The translations under genes were made by a program, and so were the position numbers. This document shows, piece after piece, positions 53,712-63,966 of a stretch of 64,000 bases of DNA. The notes beneath the pieces are model-generated. The model did not search any database. It was not told the origin of the DNA and worked only from the letters and a program-made list of their open reading frames with translations. The first letter of the stretch is position 1. Each line of letters begins with the position of its first letter. Source of the stretch: Sedimentisphaera salicampi (GTDB lineage: Bacteria > Planctomycetota > Phycisphaerae > Sedimentisphaerales > Sedimentisphaeraceae); the NCBI RefSeq assembly GCF_002117005.1, contig NZ_CP021023.1:620001-684000 (forward strand), in the 5' to 3' direction.

Positions 53712-55946
53712 TCAGCGGTTTTTATACCCGTGCGAATCGGTCATCTCGAAAACGAGCCTCCGGCTATTCATAATTTGCGAATATGTGATATACGGTTTGT
53801 TTATAGTTTTGCCGTCGAGAGTAATTGAGCGAACATATTTATTTTCATCGCTGAGGTTCCTTGCAATTATCTCAAAAGTTTTTGGGCGGCCATTATGAGT
53901 AAGGTGCAGCTTGAATCTTGGAAATTGCGGAGCACCGAATGTGAAATGGTCTGTACCGGGCGAAACAGGATAAAAACCCATAACGCTGAATATATACCAC
54001 GCAGACATCTGGCCGCAGTCATCATTGCCGTTGATTCCGAGGGGCACATTGCGATAATTCTCCTCAGAAGTGTGTTTGCGAACAAGCTGCTGAGTCTTCC
54101 ATGGTTTGCCGCAGTAATTGAACAGATAAATGTAATGATGGCCGGGCTCGTTATCGTGGCGATAATGGCCGTCTTCAAAGTTTTTGGTGAGCAAAGCTGC
54201 AAACTTCTCATCGCCGCCCATCATTTCTATCATACCTTCTATATCATGCATCGCCCCAAATCGATACGTCCACGGGGAGCCCTCTGTGAAGCCCCAGTTG
54301 GGATGACCAGCCCATTCGCCATTGAAAAGCCGAGGGGCTAAAAAACCAGTTTCGGGGTTGTACAGATTTTTGTAGTTACTGCTTCGCCGCATCAGGCGGC
54401 GATACTCATCATTTTTTCCAAGTTCCCCGGCCATCTGAGCTGCGCAGAAATCTCCATAACTGAATTCGACTGTGCGCGAAACAGATTCCTGAGTTCGGTC
54501 GAAGGGTACATAGCCGAGCGAATTATAATAAGATGACCCGCCGCGAGCCTCGTAATGCGGAATCTCTTCTCGGTCGCCCCACCCCCGCTTGGTGTCGCAA
54601 TCGGGAGGCTGGAAGGCATTTTTACGAATTGCCTGATAAGCTTTATGAACATCATACGAGCGGAATCCCTTAATATAGGCATCAGCAATAACTGAATCTG
54701 CATGCGTGCCTATCATTATGTTTGTGTATGTGGGGTTGGGCCATTTCGGTATCCAGCCGCCCTGTTCGTACATCTGCACTAGAGACTGTATCATCGGGTT
54801 CACTCGCTCGGGCTGGATGAAATGAAAAAGCGGATGCACTGCGCGAAACGTATCCCAAAGCGAGAAATCATTGTAAGAAACGCCTTTGTGTATTTTGTCA
54901 TCAAATGCGCTGTAGTACCGACCGTATTCGGAAAACTCCCGCGGAAACAGCATCGTATGGAACATTGCAGTATAGAAGATTTCTTTCTGCTCCTCGCTCA
55001 CTCCGCCAACCTCAATACGGCTCAAATTATCCTGCCACAGCTTGCGAGTGCTTTGGGAGAGCTTGTCGAAATTCCAATGGGGCACCTCATTTTCAAGATT
55101 TTGGCGTGCCTGCTCTAAACTTATAAATGACGTTGCAATACGAGCGTTCACCTGTTCTTTTTCGGAAGTTGGGAAAGTAATATAGGCCCCCATACAAGAT
55201 CCCCGCTCTTCGGCTGATCCCTCATTGATCTGGCCTTCTGTCCAAGTTCCATAAGTTTCAAACGGTTTGTCAAACTGAATAACAAACCAGCCTTTGAAGT
55301 TTTTCAGAGTTCGGACAAGGTGGGAACATTTCTGATCTGGGTTGTAACCTACAATTTCCTTTTTGTCGGGGCTGATATTAACATAACCCTTAAAGGGTTT
55401 GTCTTTTTCGGCATTTATAGCCTGAATAACCAAATGAGACTTGTCTGAACGGGGAAAGGTAAACCTAAAAAGAGCGCAGCGGGAAGCAGCGGCAATTTCG
55501 CCTTTTATAACCTTGCCGGCCTTTTGCATTTCAACAGAATAACGATACGGCGATGACTGCTCATTCTCATGGGAAAATGAAAGAGCCCGCCTGTCCTGCT
55601 GGACCTCCAGATCTCCGATTTGCGGCATAACAGATACGTATCCATAATCGCCCATCCAAACAGTAGGCTGATGGGTTGCCAAAAAGCCGATAATCTTATC
55701 ATCCTCGTAAACGTAAGGCATACGGCCAATGCGGTTTTGGCAGGTCTGGGGGACGAAGTTGGTCATGGCGAAGGGAGCATTCACGCAGGGCATTGTCCCG
55801 CCGCCTTCAAGGCCATCTTCAAAGCCGGCAAATGGGGTGCCAATGAGCGGGTTAACGCAGTCAACAGCCTGTCTGCCGCCTTGTACATCTGAGGCAAAAA
55901 ACGCCGCCGCAGATAAAAGAAATAATACAAACTTACGCTTTACCAT
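53712..55946 (-). CDS. Secreted GH92 alpha-mannosidase-like glycosidase
   Basis: 744 aa with a signal peptide (F-V-L-F-L-L-S-A-A-A-F-F-A-S-D-V). GH92 hallmarks: N-P-L-I-G-T near the start, G-G-T-M-P-C-V-N-A-P-F, F-S-L-W-D-T-F-R-A-V-H-P-L, and G-N-D-D-C-G-Q-M-S-A-W-Y-I-F-S followed by G-F-Y-P-V-S-P-G. GH92 enzymes are Ca-dependent exo-alpha-mannosidases. The GH38 fragment at about 49580-49790 hints that a mannose-glycan locus once lay here. Substrate linkage not readable. Confidence 0.93.
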   Translation of the reverse strand: MVKRKFVLFLLSAAAFFASDVQGGRQAVDCVNPLIGTPFAGFEDGLEGGGTMPCVNAPFAMTNFVPQTCQNRIGRMPYVYEDDKIIGFLATHQPTVWMGDYGYVSVMPQIGDLEVQQDRRALSFSHENEQSSPYRYSVEMQKAGKVIKGEIAAASRCALFRFTFPRSDKSHLVIQAINAEKDKPFKGYVNISPDKKEIVGYNPDQKCSHLVRTLKNFKGWFVIQFDKPFETYGTWTEGQINEGSAEERGSCMGAYITFPTSEKEQVNARIATSFISLEQARQNLENEVPHWNFDKLSQSTRKLWQDNLSRIEVGGVSEEQKEIFYTAMFHTMLFPREFSEYGRYYSAFDDKIHKGVSYNDFSLWDTFRAVHPLFHFIQPERVNPMIQSLVQMYEQGGWIPKWPNPTYTNIMIGTHADSVIADAYIKGFRSYDVHKAYQAIRKNAFQPPDCDTKRGWGDREEIPHYEARGGSSYYNSLGYVPFDRTQESVSRTVEFSYGDFCAAQMAGELGKNDEYRRLMRRSSNYKNLYNPETGFLAPRLFNGEWAGHPNWGFTEGSPWTYRFGAMHDIEGMIEMMGGDEKFAALLTKNFEDGHYRHDNEPGHHYIYLFNYCGKPWKTQQLVRKHTSEENYRNVPLGINGNDDCGQMSAWYIFSVMGFYPVSPGTDHFTFGAPQFPRFKLHLTHNGRPKTFEIIARNLSDENKYVRSITLDGKTINKPYITYSQIMNSRRLVFEMTDSHGYKNR

Positions 55947-56160
55947 ATTTTAACCTTTAACCTTTGAAAAACCGCATTTATTCTTATAAGCTTTGCAAAT
56001 CCAACGGCCGTTTACTCTCTAACCTTTTCGGCACAATCTTTTTGAAAATATAGCTATTGGATGCACGCAAAACACCTTAAAAAATGGAACCTTTAGTTTG
56101 CCCTTTAGAGAGATGGCAATTCCTGAATACAGTCTGCAGCGGAACCTCCGCCACTGGATT

Positions 56161-57129
56161 TTATTGCTTCGAGGCATCTATTTCTTTACGCTCCATAATA
56201 TTCTCAGCCTTTGGGAAAGTGAAGGCGGGCTCTTTGTGAAGCAAAGTTTCTCCAAAATCGAGCATCGTATTGTTGCCAAGCTTTGTTATCTTCAAGGGCT
56301 TTATGAAGAGATTTGCTATCGCTCCCTTAATCCAACCGAACAGGCCGGCAGATTTGTTTTTCTCAGAGACAGATGCTATTGTTATGCCCATTTTGGGGGT
56401 CTTGTCAGTTTTCTCAAAACTGAGCGTATTAACTCTGGCAACTATCTCATTTTTGCGGTTTTGATATTTGTATTTGCCGCCCTCAGGTACAACATCATAA
56501 AGACCAATTGTTACGGGGCTCTTCTTCCCCCTGTTATTGAACCTCAAATTTACCTCAGTAACAGCAGGGCCAGTGCCGGTTATTCTCCCCTTAGCCTCAA
56601 TAGTGCCAAAACCATTTCCTTCAAGCTTGATATAATCCAAGATTTTTTCGAGGTTTTTGCCTTTTTTGAGCCCGTCTGAATTCTCTGCTATCATCTCGGA
56701 AGGTTCAAATGTGTTCATATGAAAGCCGCTGCCTGAAATTTCAAATCCGCTGGTAACATGAAAAGAATTCGAATTTTTCTTTATCTCACGCGAGATTATA
56801 TCCACCTGCTGCTCATTGCCGGCGCTGGATATATTATCAACAGGCGTAGGCGATATCAGCGGGACAAAATACATAAAAGAGGCTATCGGGTTATCTATCG
56901 GTTTATTGCTGTAGCTCATTTTCAAGGTGGGGCCGGCGGGCTTTTCTGAGGGCTGGCCGCCTTGGGGGGAAGCCTCGCTGCCGGGATTGCTTTCTGCGGC
57001 ACGGAGATTTGAAACGGACTTATCAAAGACGGCCGCAAACGGCAATAAGCAAATCAATGCCGCCGAAAAAAGGACGAATGAACGGTTCGTTCTAAAGAAC
57101 AAACCCGAATATATAGAAGGTAATTTCAT
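56161..57129 (-). CDS. Secreted or membrane-anchored protein of unknown function
   Basis: 322 aa that I do not recognise. There is one N-terminal hydrophobic segment (S-F-V-L-F-S-A-A-L-I-C-L-L-P-F-A) after about 16 residues, so it is exported or anchored, then a Pro/Ser-rich linker (about 48-68), then a beta-rich region with P-I-A-S-F-M-Y-F-V-P-L-I-S-P-T-P-V (about 81-97). A second amphipathic stretch (G-L-F-G-W-I-K-G-A-I-A-N-L-F-I-K) lies near 265. No catalytic motif. Transcribed alone, between GH92 and tRNA-Arg. Confidence 0.7.
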   Translation of the reverse strand: MKLPSIYSGLFFRTNRSFVLFSAALICLLPFAAVFDKSVSNLRAAESNPGSEASPQGGQPSEKPAGPTLKMSYSNKPIDNPIASFMYFVPLISPTPVDNISSAGNEQQVDIISREIKKNSNSFHVTSGFEISGSGFHMNTFEPSEMIAENSDGLKKGKNLEKILDYIKLEGNGFGTIEAKGRITGTGPAVTEVNLRFNNRGKKSPVTIGLYDVVPEGGKYKYQNRKNEIVARVNTLSFEKTDKTPKMGITIASVSEKNKSAGLFGWIKGAIANLFIKPLKITKLGNNTMLDFGETLLHKEPAFTFPKAENIMERKEIDASKQ

Positions 57130-57424
57130 AAATTACTCCCCCTTCGAAAAATAGATACTTGGCAAATCAAAGACATTTCATTTTAAAAGCAAAGGCTTAG
57201 AAGCCCTTCTTTACAATGCAGGGTTATTATAACATACTGCTGCTATGATTTTAACCGTAAATTATTTTTTATTAAATCGTCCGCAAGCAAGCCTTATACA
57301 GGTTCAAATCAGTAATTCCTTGAGCCGATGCGCATTCCGCAGATTTCCACGCAGTTTCTCCGCCCGAAAACGTCTTTCGGCGGCACAGTGCGAACGGTAA
57401 AAAGCGAATGCAGCGAATATTCAG
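57130..57424. other. Intergenic region without recognised features
   Basis: AT-rich on the left (57140-57280), GC-richer on the right. No gene, RNA or repeat copy recognised, apart from a probable promoter of the minus-strand gene in its left part. Confidence 0.5.
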
Positions 57425-57444
57425 AAAAGCCGAAACGGCTTTTT
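57425..57444 (-). terminator. Terminator after tRNA-Arg
   Basis: AAAAGCCG (57425-57432) and CGGCTTTT (57436-57443) form a short stem with loop AAA; on the minus strand it ends in TTTTC, 30 bases after the tRNA. Confidence 0.7.
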
Positions 57445-57473
57445 GCAGCCGTTGAGAGAGGATGAAAGCGAAC

Positions 57474-57547
<74 letters not shown>

Positions 57548-57657
57548 ATTGAAATTCGGGTGAACATATATTTATATGAAAGCCTCGCCGGCTGTCAAAG
57601 CAAATTGACTGCATAGAATAGCAAAAAACAAAAAAGTTGTCATTTTGTTATAAAAAT

Positions 57658-59165
57658 CACAGCCATCCCATAGAAGAACAAAATATAAGATGTTTCTTTG
57701 AAAATAGCGGGGTATGAGTTACACTAATTTCAACAAACTAACCAAAAATTAGGAGTAACTCATGACACCCGCTAAGCATCAATATACAGTTCTCAAGCAG
57801 ATATGCCAATATATTCCTGCTTATCTTGTTTCAAAATTATCCCGGCTTTACGGTATTGACAAGCAATCACGAACATTTTCTTGCTGGTCTCACATTGTAT
57901 CTATGCTTCATGTCCAGATTGCTCACAGCCTCTCGCTGAACGACGTTGCCGACACATTGCGTAATCATTCCGGAGCTTTGATTCCTATTCGCCGTGCAAC
58001 CCCACCAAGCAGGAATGGGCTTTCTCATGCAAACAGGGTTCGAGATCCTCGTATGGCAGAGACTCTCTTCTGGGAGGTGCTGTCCCATATCCAAGCCCAG
58101 CATCCTAATTTTGGCAGAGGTCATAAATACTCCGGCCTTCCAAGGCGTTTTAAGAGAGCAATATATGCGGTTGATTCAACAACGATTCAGCTTGTAGCCA
58201 ACTGTATTGACTGGGCTAAACATCGCAGACGCAAAGCCGCTGCAAAGTGCCACATGCAGCTTAATCTCCAGACATTCCTGCCTCAATTTGCTATTGTAAA
58301 AGAAGCCTCAACCCATGATTCGACAGAGGCTTATCAGCTCTGTCAGAACCTTAAAAGCGGCGAAATAGCGGTTTTTGACAAGGCTTACGTGGATTTTAAG
58401 CATCTGGCTGATCTTGACAGGCGAGAATTATTCTGGGTTACCAGAGCCAAAGACAATATGAAATATCGTTTTGTTAAACAGAATACAGAACCAAAAGGTG
58501 ATATCCAATACGATGCATTAATTGAACTTGAAATGCCGAAAAGCTATGAGGCCTACCCGAAGCAGCTCCGTTTGGTTAAGGCTTATGTGGAAGTTAACGG
58601 CGAGAAAAAGCTTATGAAATTTATCACTAACAATACTCAGTGGGCGCCGAGCAGTATCTGCGGCCTATATAAATGCCGATGGGGCATAGAGGTGTTTTTC
58701 AAGCAAATAAAGCAGACTTTGCAGCTAAGCGATTTCCTAGGGCATAGCCAAGAAGCGATTCTATGGCAAGTATGGACGGCAATGCTTGCTTATATTTTAA
58801 TACGGTATATAGGTTTCCTCGGCAAATGGAAAGGAACATTCAGTCGATTGTTTACTTTGCTGAGGGGTGTATTATTCAGCCGGCTGGATGTTTTTAGCGT
58901 TATGGCTGCCTGTGGGTCAGCACGTGGTTCACCGCGTATGGTTGCAAGCCCTCAGCAGGCTTATTTGCCAGGTTTTAATATGTAGCAAGATTTTACGCAA
59001 AGAAAGAGGTGAAAAAAGAGTGGGCAGTATTGAGCAAAAAACTGACAATTGAACAATAGCCAAAAAAATGCAAACTGGGGTGATTGAAATCCTTCAGGAA
59101 AAGGGCGTTTTAATACAATAAACAAGCCCTCAACGATAAATCTATGGACCTATGGGATGGCTGTG
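57658..59165 (+). mobile_element. Intact IS4-family insertion sequence
   Basis: 1508 bp bounded by perfect 16-bp inverted repeats CACAGCCATCCCATAG (57658-57673) and CTATGGGATGGCTGTG (59150-59165), with a 9-bp target duplication TATAAAAAT on each side (57649-57657 and 59166-59174). One full transposase gene. The clean duplication indicates a recent insertion. A truncated left end of the same element lies at 51561-51865. Confidence 0.95.
57762..58985 (+). CDS. IS4-family transposase
   Basis: 407 aa, DDE type. Catalytic acids: D138 in A-V-D-S-T-T-I, D206 in F-D-K-A-Y-V, and E310 in Y-K-C-R-W-G-I-E-V-F-F-K-Q-I-K, which is the Y-(2)-R-(3)-E-(6)-K signature of IS4. Start at ATG 57762 has AGGAG about 8 bases upstream. 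The frame is intact, so the element may be active. Confidence 0.96.
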   Translation: MTPAKHQYTVLKQICQYIPAYLVSKLSRLYGIDKQSRTFSCWSHIVSMLHVQIAHSLSLNDVADTLRNHSGALIPIRRATPPSRNGLSHANRVRDPRMAETLFWEVLSHIQAQHPNFGRGHKYSGLPRRFKRAIYAVDSTTIQLVANCIDWAKHRRRKAAAKCHMQLNLQTFLPQFAIVKEASTHDSTEAYQLCQNLKSGEIAVFDKAYVDFKHLADLDRRELFWVTRAKDNMKYRFVKQNTEPKGDIQYDALIELEMPKSYEAYPKQLRLVKAYVEVNGEKKLMKFITNNTQWAPSSICGLYKCRWGIEVFFKQIKQTLQLSDFLGHSQEAILWQVWTAMLAYILIRYIGFLGKWKGTFSRLFTLLRGVLFSRLDVFSVMAACGSARGSPRMVASPQQAYLPGFNM

Positions 59166-59240
59166 TATAAAAATATAAAAGAGGGTTCTATCCGCTTGAA
59201 AATTTGCTGCGTTGAGCTATAATTCCTGTTTCACTGTTCA

Positions 59241-59311
<71 letters not shown>

Positions 59312-59317
59312 TTATAC

Positions 59318-59360
59318 AAGAAACCCCGTCCGAGAGCTTCTCTGGCAGGGTTTCTTCTTT
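59318..59360 (+). terminator. Terminator after tRNA-Gly
   Basis: AAGAAACCC (59318-59326) pairs with GGGTTTCTT (59348-59356), followed by CTTTTA; an inner GAGAGCTTCTC can also fold. Confidence 0.85.
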
Positions 59361-59488
59361 TATAGCAAGCACTTACAACTCTCAACCGCTCTACTCCATC
59401 TCGCACTTGAATATGAGATTAAATGCGTTAAAATGAAATACAATGAGGCAATTGTAGAACAAAGCGTAGAACAAATAAGAGGCTATCT

Positions 59489-60646
59489 ATGAAGGCTAAA
59501 AACAAACTTCCAGGGACAATTCAAGTTAAGCGAGGGCGTTACTACTGGATGGTCAAACTTCCCGGAAAAGAAAAAAGGAAGATGATTAAGATCTGTCCGC
59601 CTGGAGAGGATAAAGCCCTCTCTGCTGAGAAGGATATCAGCTTAGCCCAAAACATCGCTTGGCAGATTTACAGACAAGCTAAGCGGAAGGCAGGCCCAAA
59701 GCAAAGCGAGAGCCTTAGCGTTGATGAAGTGATTGGCTTGTTCCTCGAATGGGCGAAAGGCTATTACATCAATGCTGCCGGCGAACCAACCAGAGAGGCT
59801 GAAAATTGCAACATAGCCCTTAGAGACTTGCAAATGCTGTATGGAGCTAAAGATATTGACAGCATAACCTATCACGACATCTTAGCGGCAAGAAAACTTT
59901 TAATAGACCGTAAATACAACAGGAATTACATAAATCAGCGAGTAGGCATTTGGAAAAGGATGTTTGCCTGGGCACTGGAAAACCGATACTGCTCCGCCTC
60001 CGTAAAATCAGAAGTATGGGCAATCGGCTCGCTCAAAAAGAACCGCTGTGTGGCCGCTGAAAGCTCTCCAGTACACCCTGCCCCTCACTGGGCGGTTAAG
60101 AAGGTTTTACCTTATCTCAGCGAAAATATGAAGGCTCTCGTGCAATTTATAGAATTGACGGGGGCGAGACCAGGGGAAGCTATTATTGTCCGCCCCTGCG
60201 ACATCAAAAGGCTTTCTGCCAAGTGCTGGGTTTATTGGCCTTTTCAGCATAAGAACAAACATAAAAACCGGCACAGGTTCATTGTTTTAGGGCCAAGAGC
60301 GATTAGGATTATCAAGCCATTTATGCTGCAATACAAAAAGAAATCAGAAGAGTTTCTGTTTCCAGGCAAAAAAGGAGGGTATTACAGCAGGACCGCTATC
60401 TCTTATGCGATAAGGAAGGCAATAGACAAAATCAATCAATCTGAAGACGAGGATGTCCCCCACTGGTCGCCAAACCAGTTGAGACATTCCTGCGGCACGA
60501 GAGTACGCAAAAAATTCGGTGCTGATGCTGCGAGGATAATCTTAGGGCACTCCAACCCTGCGGGAATAACCGATAGATACACGCGGGATGCAATAATCGA
60601 GGAGGAAATAAAACAAGCCAAGAAGGTGATGCGGCAAATTGGCTAG
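59489..60646 (+). CDS. Tyrosine recombinase / integrase
   Basis: 385 aa. Residues about 1-75 look like an arm-binding domain (G-R-Y-Y-W-M-V-K-L-P-G-K-E), then a SAM-like core-binding domain, then the catalytic domain: Arg in L-T-G-A-R-P-G-E-A, H-x-x-R-like box in Q-L-R-H-S-C-G-T-R (about 331), L-G-H-S-N, and Tyr in T-D-R-Y-T-R (about 363). All catalytic residues appear present. Lies 178 bp after tRNA-Gly in the same direction, the usual place for an island integrase. Downstream 60647-60929 has no gene that I can see. Confidence 0.9.
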   Translation: MKAKNKLPGTIQVKRGRYYWMVKLPGKEKRKMIKICPPGEDKALSAEKDISLAQNIAWQIYRQAKRKAGPKQSESLSVDEVIGLFLEWAKGYYINAAGEPTREAENCNIALRDLQMLYGAKDIDSITYHDILAARKLLIDRKYNRNYINQRVGIWKRMFAWALENRYCSASVKSEVWAIGSLKKNRCVAAESSPVHPAPHWAVKKVLPYLSENMKALVQFIELTGARPGEAIIVRPCDIKRLSAKCWVYWPFQHKNKHKNRHRFIVLGPRAIRIIKPFMLQYKKKSEEFLFPGKKGGYYSRTAISYAIRKAIDKINQSEDEDVPHWSPNQLRHSCGTRVRKKFGADAARIILGHSNPAGITDRYTRDAIIEEEIKQAKKVMRQIG

Positions 60647-60929
60647 TTTGAATTAACCCCAATTTTTCATTTAGCATTCAAAATAGTGATAATAAAAAAG
60701 TAGAGTATATTCTATTTATGCAAGCTCCTTATGATTTTCATAAGTACTCTCTTGTACTTTTCCCCGAAAACTTTGACTTTTCAGGAACGACTAGATAAGG
60801 TTATTATAATCGAAAACAGCGGGTCTTTCGTCTACAATTTTACACCTGCAGAATTACGGCGGAAGGATTAAAAGCCTTAATCCAGGTTTAAAAATAAATC
60901 CGATAAACAAAAAAACGAAATCAAGACTT

Positions 60930-61811
60930 TTATTTTACAGCTCCTTTGGTCAGACCTTTCACTACCGCCTTCTGTGATGACAATATTAGTATTATCACTG
61001 GGATTACCATTATTACCCCCAATGCGCTTATAAGGTGCCATGGCTTGCCCCAAGGGACTTGGGCCTGGAAGACTTCAGTGATAGCGACGCTCAGGCACTT
61101 TGAGCTTGCGGTTACCGAAAATGCAAGCGGGTAGAGGAGGTTGTTCCAGGCGTTTACAAAGTTGATTATCAGCATTGTTACAATGGCTGGCTTACAGATC
61201 GGCAGGAATATTTTCCATAGAATTGTCCAGAGTTTTGCACCGTCGATGACGGCTGCTTCTTCCATTGATTCAGGAACCTGCTGAATAAAGGGAACAAAAA
61301 CCCAAACCGTAAACGGAGCTAGAGCGCTTGTCATAACAAATATTAGGCCTGAGAGCTTGTCCAGCAGGCCGACGGCTCCGAGCATTTTATAAAGCGGGAT
61401 AATGGTAGCGATTTCCGGAAGTGCCATTGTAACGACCAGCGCCCACAGGACTAAGGCGCTGCCTCTAAATTTTATCCGGGCAAATGCATAGGCAGCTAAA
61501 AAGGAAAAGAACACTGTCGCAATTGCTGTAGATGTAGAAAAGATGAGCGAATTGAAAATGTAATTTCCCAAAGGGATCTGTTTTGCCAGTTCATAAAAAT
61601 TATTAAGCCCGACCTCAGGGAAATATATCGGAGGTATCTTTACAAGCTGATCGGGAGTTGAGACTGCTGCTTTCATCAGCCAATAGAATGGAATGAGGAC
61701 GATGAGTACAAAAACTGCCAGAGCAAGATACAGCAGCAAAGAACGCTTTGTAAACAAAAACCTGTTATCCAATTTTACTTTTGAAGATCTCACTAAAATC
61801 AATAACTCCAT
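60930..61811 (-). CDS. Sugar ABC transporter permease (MalG/UgpE-like)
   Basis: 293 aa, six transmembrane helices. The EAA loop contacting the ATPase is E-E-A-A-V-I-D-G-A-K-L-W-T-I-L-W-K (about residues 194-210). It starts 13 bases inside the end of the preceding permease gene, so the two are coupled. No ATPase gene follows; the importer must use one encoded elsewhere, as multi-sugar importers with a shared MsmX-type ATPase do. The sugar is unknown. Confidence 0.92.
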   Translation of the reverse strand: MELLILVRSSKVKLDNRFLFTKRSLLLYLALAVFVLIVLIPFYWLMKAAVSTPDQLVKIPPIYFPEVGLNNFYELAKQIPLGNYIFNSLIFSTSTAIATVFFSFLAAYAFARIKFRGSALVLWALVVTMALPEIATIIPLYKMLGAVGLLDKLSGLIFVMTSALAPFTVWVFVPFIQQVPESMEEAAVIDGAKLWTILWKIFLPICKPAIVTMLIINFVNAWNNLLYPLAFSVTASSKCLSVAITEVFQAQVPWGKPWHLISALGVIMVIPVIILILSSQKAVVKGLTKGAVK

Positions 61812-62683
61812 TTCTTAAACTGCAGCATTCCGAAAAGTCCTAAGGCTGAGACTATTAGCATTAGAATTACGCTGACGGCAGAGCCGTAGCCGAACTTGAA
61901 AAATATCAGACCCTCGTGGTAAACATTTAAGGGAAGTATTGTTGTAGCTATGCCGGGGCCGCCCCTTGTGAGACCATAGACAAGGTCGAAATTTGCAAGC
62001 TGCCAGATCAAAAAGTACATGCCCATCGTTATCATAAGGGGCATGAGCATTGGCAGCGTGATTGTAAAGAAACGCCTTACGAGCCCTGCTCCGTCGACTC
62101 TGGCAGCTTCATAGAATTCTTCAGGCACTCCCTGGAGACCAGCAAGGAAGATGATCGCCATAAATGATGAATTCTTCCAGACGTTTACAAGTATGAGAGT
62201 GATCCTTGCACCTAAGGCTGTATTGAGGACCGCAGGGGACACATCAAATATATCGGATATCCAATGACTAAACATCCCAAACTGCTCGTCAAGGAGCCAC
62301 TGGAAAGCATAAGCTGCAACGATAGTTGGTATCACCCAGGGTATAAGATTTATTGTTCGTGCAAGAAAACGCCCCTTGAAACTGCAGTTTAGAAGTGATG
62401 CAATCAAAAGCCCGAAAACAAGCTCAAGGATAGTAGAAATTATAATAAACACTATTGAAAAGGAGAGAATCATTAGGAAAGCAGGATCAGTAAACAATAG
62501 CCTGAAATTTTCCATGCCCACGAACGAATGCTCGCTGTCAAAGAGGTGAGTATCGGTCATACTTAACCAGATGGTTCTGCATATCGGATACGCAGCAGTT
62601 GCCAGGCGGAGCAAAAGTACAGGCGTAACGAGCAAGGCAAAGATCGTAAGTGCCTTTCTTTTTGAGCCGTACAATGCTTTCAT
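61799..62683 (-). CDS. Sugar ABC transporter permease (MalF/UgpA-like)
   Basis: 294 aa with six transmembrane helices and the EAA loop E-E-F-Y-E-A-A-R-V-D-G-A-G-L-V-R-R (about residues 189-205). The N-terminal T-V-L-type helix follows a short basic start. It lies 5 bp after the binding-protein gene. Together with the next permease it forms the membrane channel of a family 1 carbohydrate importer. Confidence 0.93.
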   Translation of the reverse strand: MKALYGSKRKALTIFALLVTPVLLLRLATAAYPICRTIWLSMTDTHLFDSEHSFVGMENFRLLFTDPAFLMILSFSIVFIIISTILELVFGLLIASLLNCSFKGRFLARTINLIPWVIPTIVAAYAFQWLLDEQFGMFSHWISDIFDVSPAVLNTALGARITLILVNVWKNSSFMAIIFLAGLQGVPEEFYEAARVDGAGLVRRFFTITLPMLMPLMITMGMYFLIWQLANFDLVYGLTRGGPGIATTILPLNVYHEGLIFFKFGYGSAVSVILMLIVSALGLFGMLQFKKWSY

Positions 62684-62688
62684 GAAAA

Positions 62689-63966
62689 TTAAAGCCTTTC
62701 CAATTTTAATTTCCTTGATGCCATCGCCTGGTCAAGGTTGATCTGGTTTGTCAGGTAGGCTGAGGCAACGTTTTCGACTTTTGCAAGTGCCTCAGTGTAG
62801 CGACTTTGATGAAACGGGCGAGTGCCGACAACGCCTGCGTCAAGATACATTTTCAAGTACTCGGCGAGTTTACTGCCTTTGGTTGATGCCAGAACAGATT
62901 TTCTGGCATTTAAAAACCAATCACTATACTGAGGCATCTTTGAGGCGTTTTCAGTATTAATAAAAAACTTCAAAAGCTGGCAAGCTTCCTCTTTCATCAA
63001 AGAGGTATTTGGTATTGCCCAACCCCAGCCAGCTGCGAAAGTACTAACAGTTTTTCCGCCCGGGCCGACCGGAGGCAAGCCGCAGGCGACCTTTTCATCG
63101 CTGTACCAATCTTTATGTTGTTTGCAGACGTCATAAAAGAAAGGCCACTGCCTCATAAATGCCACCCTGTCAGCAATATAGTCATTGTTCTGCTGATCGT
63201 AATTTTTCTGGGTACATGCCGGATTCATCACTCTATGTTTAAAAATAAGATCATGGGCATACTTGAGGCAATCGCGAAAATTGTCATCAAGTTCATAAGG
63301 GCTTGAACCGGCTTGGCAGCCCAGCCATTCAAGATAAACTGAAAGATAGCTGTTTTTCATAAGGGCCTCTTCACTTGCCCAGATGCCTCTATTTTTATCA
63401 GTGAAAATTTCTCCCATCTCCTTAACCTCATCCCAAGTCTTAGGTAAGGCTATCCCTTTCTGCTCGAACCAGTCTTTTCGGTACCACCAGTAGCACATCT
63501 CAAAATTATGATGCACACGAAAAGTCTGCCCCTCGTACTGGTCCCAAACCTTTGTCATCTCCATAAGCTGGGGCGTAAAGTCATCCCAGACTGACTGATC
63601 GATAAGATTATCCAGCCCCATTAGCCATCTGGAGCGGCTCAAGCTCATTGCGGCACTGTCTTCGAGATCGATCAGATCATAAGGACTAGTCCCTGCGAGG
63701 ACAGAACTTGCCATCTGAGTAAGCAGTTCATTTGTGGCGTTTGGCCGAACGATCACCTCGACTTCGATGCCGGTTTGTTCAGTAAAACCGAGTTCTTCAA
63801 TGACTTTCCTATAACCTTGAGCTGACCAGCCGGTAACACCTAATTTCAACGATCTTTTTTTTGTTTTTTTGGTTCTGCAGCCAGACAAAAACAAGCTGCT
63901 GCCAAAGGTTGCACCTGCAGCGAGACTCGCATATGTTGTTAAAAATTGACGTCTGGAACTATTCAT
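62689..63966 (-). CDS. Extracellular solute-binding protein, family 1 (lipoprotein, Tat-like signal)
   Basis: 425 aa. The signal has S-S-R-R-Q-F-L, a twin-arginine pattern, then a lipobox L-S-G-C with Cys30, so it is probably a lipid-anchored binding protein exported by Tat. The mature protein has the two-lobe family 1 pattern (V-I-E-E-L-G-F-T-E-Q-T-G-I-E-V-E-V near the start; W-P-F-F-Y-D-V in the middle). First gene of the importer, promoter beyond 63967. Sugar unknown; family 1 proteins bind oligosaccharides or glycerol phosphates. Confidence 0.92.
   Translation of the reverse strand: MNSSRRQFLTTYASLAAGATFGSSLFLSGCRTKKTKKRSLKLGVTGWSAQGYRKVIEELGFTEQTGIEVEVIVRPNATNELLTQMASSVLAGTSPYDLIDLEDSAAMSLSRSRWLMGLDNLIDQSVWDDFTPQLMEMTKVWDQYEGQTFRVHHNFEMCYWWYRKDWFEQKGIALPKTWDEVKEMGEIFTDKNRGIWASEEALMKNSYLSVYLEWLGCQAGSSPYELDDNFRDCLKYAHDLIFKHRVMNPACTQKNYDQQNNDYIADRVAFMRQWPFFYDVCKQHKDWYSDEKVACGLPPVGPGGKTVSTFAAGWGWAIPNTSLMKEEACQLLKFFINTENASKMPQYSDWFLNARKSVLASTKGSKLAEYLKMYLDAGVVGTRPFHQSRYTEALAKVENVASAYLTNQINLDQAMASRKLKLERL

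Noticed and set aside
56098-56679. 193-aa plus-strand frame opposite the unknown secreted protein
   Set aside because: The minus-strand frame has a signal peptide and longer length; the plus frame lacks a ribosome site and domain.
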